From Longimicrobium sp. (GTDB taxonomy: Bacteria; Gemmatimonadota; Gemmatimonadetes; Longimicrobiales; Longimicrobiaceae): 12,616 bases of DNA. The position numbers and the translations under genes are program-made. How positions within the stretch are numbered: position 1 is the first letter of the stretch; the number at the start of each line of letters is the position of its first letter. Where the stretch lies: assembly GCF_036388275.1 (NCBI RefSeq), contig NZ_DASVSF010000105.1:1-12616 (forward strand). The letters run 5' to 3'. The notes beneath the pieces are model-generated. The model searched no databases, was not told the origin of the DNA, and saw only the letters and a program-made list of their open reading frames with translations. Positions 1-7,000 of this stretch are shown here, one piece after another.

Positions 1-1
1 G

Positions 2-1090
2 CGCGCGGAGAACCCGGATCGCGGCGCACGGCCGGACCAGCTGGCGTACGTGATCTACACCTCGGGCTCCACGGGAACGCCCAAGGGGGTGATGGTTCCG
101 CACCGCGGCGTCCCCAACCTGGCGTACGCGCAGGCCCGCCGATTCGGCATCGACGACACGAGCCGCGTGCTGCAGTTCGCCTCGTTCTCCTTCGACGCGG
201 CGGTGGCGGAGCTGTTCGACGCCCTGCTGGCCGGAGCCACGCTGGTGATGGGGTCGCGGGAGGCGCTCCTTCCGGGTGAGGGGCTGCTGGAGACGCTTCG
301 GCGCGGGCGCGTGACCGTGGCCACCCTGCCGCCGCCGGTGCTGGCCATGCTCGCGGCGGACGACCTGCCGGAGCTGCGCACGGTGGTGAGCGCGGGCGAG
401 GCGGTGGACGCCGCCACGGTGGAGCGGTGGAGCGCCGGGCGCGCCTTCGTGAACGCGTACGGCCCGACGGAAACGACGGTCTGCGCGACCTCCGCCGCGT
501 GCGAGGCGGACGGGCGTGCGCCGGCGATCGGCCGGCCGCTGGAGAACGTGCGGGTGTACGTGATGGACGCGGCCGGCCAGCCGGCGCCGGCCGGTGTCCC
601 CGGCGAGCTGTACGTGGGGGGCGTGGGCGTGGCGCGCGGCTACCTGGGCCGGCCGGGGCTGACGGCGGAGCGCTTCGTTCCGGACCCGTTCGCGGTGGAA
701 GGCGGTGCGCGGCTCTATCGGACGGGCGACCGGGTGCGGTGGTCGGCCCGGGGCGAGCTGGAGTTCCTGGGGCGGGTGGACCAGCAGGTCAAGATCCGGG
801 GCTTCCGCATCGAGCCGGGCGAGATCGAGGGGGCGCTGCGGCGGAGCGAGGGAGTCGCCGACTGCGTGGTCGTGGCCCGCGAGGACGTCCCCGGGGAGAA
901 GCGGCTGGTGGCGTACGTGGTGGGCGGCGTGGAGGCGGGTGTCCTGCGCGAGCACCTGCTCCGGGAACTCCCGGAGTACATGGTTCCGTCCGCGTTCGTA
1001 TCCCTGGACGCGCTCCCGCTGACGCCCAACGGCAAGCTGGACCGCAAGGCGCTGCCGGCGCCGGAGCTCGCGTCGGGCGAGGAGGCGTAC
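2..1090 (+). other. Adenylation domain A1 (partial), Phe/Tyr-like pocket
   Basis: Seen: motifs A3 (YTSGSTGTPKG), A4 (FSFDAAVAEL, Asp codon 194-196), A5 (NAYGPTETTV), A6 (GELYVGGVGVARGY), A7 (YRTGD), A8 (GRVDQQVKIRGFRIEPGEIE) and A10 (NGKLDRKAL, catalytic Lys at 1034-1036). The N-terminal A1-A2 motifs lie outside the window. Pocket residues by PheA numbering read D235 A236 A239 T278 V299 A301 A322 V330 C331 K517. As I recall them, Phe codes are DAWT(I/V)AA(I/V)CK and one Tyr code is DASTVAAVCK, so an aromatic or large hydrophobic residue is inferred. Position 239 is Ala, not Trp or Ser, so the exact substrate is open. Confidence 0.9.
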
Positions 1091-4000
1091 GTAGCGCCGC
1101 GCACCCCCGTGGAAGAGATGCTGGCGGGGGTCTGGGCCGAGGTGCTGGGGCTGGAGCGGGCGGGGGTGACGGAAAGCTTCTTCGACCTGGGCGGGCATTC
1201 GCTCCTGGCCGCGCTGGTGATCTCGTCGATCCGCGAGCTGTTCGGCGTGGAACTGCCGGTCCGGGTGCTCTTCGAGGGGCCCACGGTGGCGGAGGTGGCG
1301 AAGGCGGTGGAGGAGATGCGCCGCGCGGAGCTGCCGGTGCTGCCGCCGGTGGTGCCGACCGAGCGCACGGGAGCGTTGCCGCTCTCCTTCGCGCAGGAGC
1401 GGCTCTGGTTCATGGACCGGCTGGAGCCGGGAGGCGCCGCCTACAACATTCCCGAGGCATGGCGCCTGGGAGGTGCGCTGAACGAGGGGGTGCTGGAGCG
1501 GGCGCTGGGCGAGATCGTCCGGCGTCACGAGGCGCTGCGCACCACCTTCGCGGAGGTGGACGGCTCGCCGGTGCAGGTGATCGCGCCGTTCGGCGGGTTC
1601 GCCCTGCCGGTGGGGGACCTGTCGGCGGTGAGCGAGGCGGATCGCGAGGCGGTGGTTGGGCAGCGGGCCGGGGAAGAGGCGCGGCGGCCGTTCGACCTCG
1701 CGGCGGGCCCGCTCTTCCGCGCGGCGCTGCTGCGGCTGGGCGCGGAAGACCGCGTGCTGCTGCTCACGATGCACCACGTCGTCAGCGACGGGTGGAGCAT
1801 GGGGGTGTTCTTCCGCGAGCTCTCCGCGCTGTATGCGGCGTACCGCGAGGGGCGTGAGTCGCCGCTGCCGGAGCTGGCGGTGCAGTACGCCGACTACGCG
1901 GTGTGGCAGCGCGAGCAGCTGGAGGGCGAGGTGCTGGACCGTCAGCTGGCGTACTGGAAGGAGCGCCTGGCGGGCGCGCCGGAGCTGCTGGAGCTGCCCA
2001 CGGACCGTCCCCGCCCGCCGGTGCTGACGTACCGGGGCGAATCGGTGTCGGTGGAGTTCTCTCCGGAGCTGCTGGAGAGGTTGCAGGCGCTGGGGCGCAG
2101 CGAGGGAACGACGCTGTACATGACGCTGCTGGCTGCCTTCCAGGTGCTGCTGGGCAAGCACGCCGGCAGCGAGGACGTGGTGGTGGGGAGCCCGATCGCC
2201 GGACGCACGCGGAGCGAGGTGGAGGGGCTGATCGGCTTCTTCGTCAACACGCTGGTGCTGCGCACCGACCTTTCGGGAGACCCGGGCTTCCGTGAGGTGC
2301 TGCGGCGGGTGCGGGAAGTGACGCTGGGCGCGTACGAGCACCAGGAGGTGCCGTTCGAGAAGCTGGTGGCCGAGCTGCAGCCGGAGCGCAGCGCGAGCCA
2401 CTCGCCTCTCTTCCAGGTGATGTTCACGCTGCAGAACGACGGGGGCGGGGAAGGGCGAGGCGCGCTTCCGGGCCTTCAGGTGGGTGGCGCCGGAGGGGCC
2501 GTGGAGGTCGCCAAGCACGATCTCTACCTGGCGCTCGCGACGACTCCCTGGGGGCTGCACGGAGAACTGAACTACAGCACCGACCTCTTCGAGCCGGGGA
2601 CCATGGAGCGCATGGTGCGCCACCTGGAGCGCGTGCTGGAGCAGGTGGCCGCCGACCCCGACGTGCGGCTTTCGCGGCTGGAGCTGCTCGGGGAGTCGGA
2701 GCGCGCGCTGGTGCTGGAGGCGTGGAACGCGACGGACGCGGAGTTCCCGGCCGACGCGTGCGTGCACGAGCTGTTCGAGGCGCAGGCGGAGCGCACGCCC
2801 GAGTCGGTGGCCGTGGTCTTCGAGGATCGCTCGCTCAGCTACGCCGAGCTGAACGCACGGGCGAACCGGCTGGCGCACCACCTCCGGGAGCGCGGTGTCG
2901 GTCCGGACGTGCGGGTGGGGATCTGCGTGGAGCGCGGCCCGGAGATGGTGGTGGGCCTCCTCGGCGTCATGAAGGCGGGCGGGGCCTACGTTCCGCTCGA
3001 CCCGTCGTATCCGGCGGAGCGGCTGGCGTACATGCTGGCCGACAGCGCGCCCGCGGCCGTGCTCACGCAGCGCTCGCTGCACGGGATGGACGCGCTGTTC
3101 GCGGGCATCGAGGCGCCGGTGATCGACGTGGAGGGCGCGGAGTGGGCGGACCACCCCGTGACGAACCCGGAGCGCGGCGCGCTCACGCCGGCGCACCTGG
3201 CGTACGTAATCTACACCTCCGGAAGCACCGGCCGTCCCAAGGGCGTCGCCGTGCCGCACCGGGGCGTGGTGAACCACCACCGCGCGTTCCACCAGATCGT
3301 GGGGATGGAGGCGGCGGACCGGGTGCTGGCGGTCACCACGTACGCCTTCGACCCTTCGGTGCTGGAGATCTTCCTCCCCCTCTTTCACGGTGCGCGGATC
3401 ATCGTGCTGCCGCGGGAGCGGGCCGCCGACCCGGCGGGGCTGGCGGAGGCGATCCAGGCGTACGCGCCGACGGTGATGCAGGCCACGCCGGTCACCTGGC
3501 GGATGCTGGTGCAGGCGGGGTGGGAAGGCGCGCCGGACGTGCGCGCGCTCTGCGGCGGCGAAGCGCTTCCGGCGGAGCTGGCGTCGGCGCTGCGGAGCCG
3601 GGTGGGCGCGCTCTGGAACGTGTACGGGCCCACGGAGACCACCATCTGGTCCACCGCCGAGCCGGTGCGTGCCGATTTCGCCGCCGCCGCCGGACAGGTG
3701 CCGGTCGGGCGGCCGCTGGCGAACGCTCGCGTCTACATCCTGGACGCGGCGGGCCAGCCGGTGCCGGTGCGGGTGGCGGGCGAGCTGTACATCGGGGGGG
3801 CGGGGGTGGTGCGCGGCTACCTGGGGCGGCCGGAGCAGACGGCGGAGCGCTTCGTGGCCGATCCGTTCGGCGGCGAGCCGGGAGCGCGGATGTACCGCAC
3901 GGGCGACCTGGCGCGGTGGCGCCCGGACGGAACCATCGAGTACCTGGGCCGGACCGACTTCCAGGTGAAGGTGCGCGGCTTCCGCATCGAGCTGGGGGAG

Positions 4001-7000
4001 ATCGAGGCGCGGCTCGCGGAGCACCCGGGGGTCCGTGAGGCGGCGGTGGTGGCGCGCGAGGACGTGCCGGGCGACCAGCGGCTGGTGGCGTACGTGGTCG
4101 GCGACGCGGACGCGGAGGCACTCCGTACGCACCTTTCCGCCGCGCTCCCGGAGTACATGGTCCCGGCGGCATACGTGCGGCTGGACAGGTTTCCGCTCAC
4201 GCCGACCCGGAAGGTCGATCGAAAGGCGCTGCCGGCCCCGGAGGGAGACGCGTATGCGTCGCGGGAGTACGAGGCGCCGGTGGGCAGGATCGAGGTGGCT
4301 CTCGCGGAGATCTGGGCGGAGCTGCTGAGAGTGGAGCGGGTGGGCCGGAGAGACCACTTCTTCGAGCTGGGCGGGCACTCGCTCCTGGGCACGCGGGTGG
4401 TTTCGCGGGTGCGGGAGGTCCTGGGTGTGGAGCTCCCGCTCCGCACCCTCTTCGAGCGGCCGGCCCTTTCCGGGCTGGCGGCCGAGATCGAGCGTCTGCG
4501 CGGCAGTGGCGCGGCGGCCGGCGCCGGCGACATCGCCCCCGCCGGGCGCGAGGGCGACCTGCCGGTGACGTTCGCGCAGGAGCGGCTCTGGTTCGTGGAC
4601 GCGCTGGACCCGGGAAGCCCGGTGTACGCCATGCCGTTCTCGTTCCACATCACCGGCCGCCTCGATACCGACGCGCTTCGCCGCGCGCTGACGGAGCTGG
4701 TGCGCCGCCACGAGCCGCTGCGCACGACCCTTCCGGCCGTGGACGGCGTTCCCGTGCAGCGGATCGCCCCGCCCCCGGCCAGCTTCGACCTTCCGGTCAC
4801 CGACCTGCGGCACCTGCCGGAGGGCGAGCAGCGGGCCGAAGGCGGCCGCCTGGCGGCCGAATCTTCGCGGCACCGGTTCGACCTGGCGCGCGGGCCGCTC
4901 TTCCGCGGGTCGCTCGTCCACGGCGCGGGAGACGAGCACATCCTCCTCCTCAACCTGCACCACGCCATCGGCGACGGGTGGTCGCTGGAAGTGCTGAAGG
5001 AAGAGCTCTCCGCCCTGTACGGCGCCTTTGCGCGCGGCGAACCGTCGCCGCTGCCGGAGCCCGCGCTGCAGTACGCGGACTACGCGGTGTGGCAGCGCGC
5101 GCGCCTGTCCGGCGCCGTGCTGGAGCGGCAGCTGGAGTTCTGGCGGCAGGCGCTGGACGGCGCTCCGGCGCTGCTGGAGCTGCCGACCGACCGTCCCCGG
5201 CCGCCGGTGGAATCGCACCGCGGCGCGCTCGAGAGCCTGGTCGTCGCGCCCGGCCTGACGGCGGAGGTGAACGCGCTCGCCCGCCGCGAGGGGGCCACGC
5301 TGTTCATGGTGCTGCTGGCCGCGCTGGACGTGGTCCTGGGACGCCTGGCCGGACAGGACGATGTCGTGGTGGGGACGCCGATCGCGGGGCGGACGCGGGC
5401 GGAGACCGAGCGGATGGTGGGCCTGTTCCTCAACTCGCTGGCGCTCAGGACCGACCTTTCGGGCGACCCGACCTTCCGCGAGCTGCTGGGGCGGGTGCGC
5501 GAGACCACGCTGGACGCGTACGCGCACCAGGATCTCCCCTTCGAGCGGGTGCTGGAGGAGGTGCGTCCCGAGCGCAGCATGGCGCACGCCCCCGTGTTCC
5601 AGGTGATGCTCAATCTCGCCAACTTCCAGGACGGAACCTTCCAGGCCGAGGGGCTGGCGGTGGCGGGGGCCGGCTCGCTTGGCGAGGCGACCAGCAAGTT
5701 CGACCTCACGCTGTACGTGGGGGAGGGCGACGGGACGATCTTCGTCAATCTGGTGTACGCCGCCGACCTGTTCGACGCGCGGCGGATGCGCGAGTTGCTG
5801 GCGCAGCTCGAAGGCGTGCTCCGCCAGGCCGCGGCCGCGCCGGAAACCCGCGTGGGTGCGCTGTCGCTGGCGACGGAGGCGGCGCGCGGCGTCCTTCCCG
5901 ACCCGGCCGAGCCGCTGGACGACACGTGGCGCGGCGCGGTCCACGAAGTGTTCGCCGCGCGGGCGATGGAGACGCCGGACGCGCTGGCGGTGGAGGACCC
6001 GCGTGAACGCTGGACGTACGCCGAGCTGGACGGCGCTACGGACGGCGTCGCCCGCGCGCTGGCGGATGCCGGGGTGGGGGTGGGGGATGTCGTCGCCATC
6101 ACCGGCCACCGGAGCGCCGCGCTGGTGCGCGCGCTGCTGGGAACGATGAAGAGCGGCGCGGCCTTCCTGGTCCTCGATCCGGCCTACCCGCCGGCCCGCC
6201 TGGCCGAGTACGTCCGCATCGCGCGCCCCGCCGTGCACATCCACCTCCCCGCGGCGGGCGATCTGCCGCGCGAGGCGCTGGACTCGATGGGGGAGACGAT
6301 CCGCGCGACCGTCGTCATCCACCCGCGGAGCGAAGAGCCCGCGGACGCGATGGATTCTTCCGGCGATCCGCTGAACGTGGACGTCGGGCCGGACACGCTG
6401 GCGTACCTGTCGTTCACCTCGGGGACCACCGGGACGCCCAAGGCGGTGATGGGGCGGCACTCGTCGCTCACGCACTTCACGCCCTGGCTGGCGGCGGAGT
6501 TCGGTCTCTCCGCGTCCGACCGCTTCAGCCTCGTCTCCGGGCTGGCGCACGACCCGCTGCACCGCGACGTCTTCACCCCGCTCCAGCTCGGCGCCGCGGT
6601 CGTCGCGCCGGAGCCGGACGGAATCGGCACCCCCGGCTACCTCGCGCGGTGGATGCGCGAGGCCGGAATCACCGTCGCGCACCTTACCCCCGCGATGGGC
6701 CAGCTGCTGGCGGACGCGTCCGAGGGGGAGCGGATCGATTCGCTGCGCCGCGCCTTCTTCGTGGGCGACGTCCTGCGCCGCGCCGACGTGCAGCGTCTGG
6801 CGGCGCTCGCGCCCAACCTGCGCGTCGTCAACTACTACGGGTCTACCGAGACGCAGCGCGCCGTCTCGTTCCACGTGGTCGACCCGCAAGCCGAGCAGAA
6901 GGAGATCATCCCCCTGGGACGCGGGATTCCCGGGGTTCAGCTCCTCGTCCGCAACACGAGGGGGGAGATCGCGGGGATCGGCGAGGTGGGCGAGATCTGG

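Noticed and set aside
50..52. GTG at 50 as the start of the first gene
   Set aside because: It encodes Val in the middle of A3 core motif LAYVIYTSGSTG. The frame is open to the window edge and the missing half of the A domain must lie upstream.
427..1857. A 476-codon plus-strand open frame within the first NRPS gene
   Set aside because: Arg/Gly-rich out-of-frame translation over A1-T1-C2, a GC-rich shadow frame with no family motifs.
2710..2756. Epimerization, methylation, reductase or thioesterase domains between or after modules
   Set aside because: All C-A and T-C junctions are short linkers and the first protein ends right after T3; no such domain fits anywhere in the window.
3817..4968. 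A 383-codon minus-strand open frame
   Set aside because: Ser/Arg-rich antisense shadow of A2-T2-C3. The same kind of frame recurs opposite other A-T-C segments, as expected from repeated modules.
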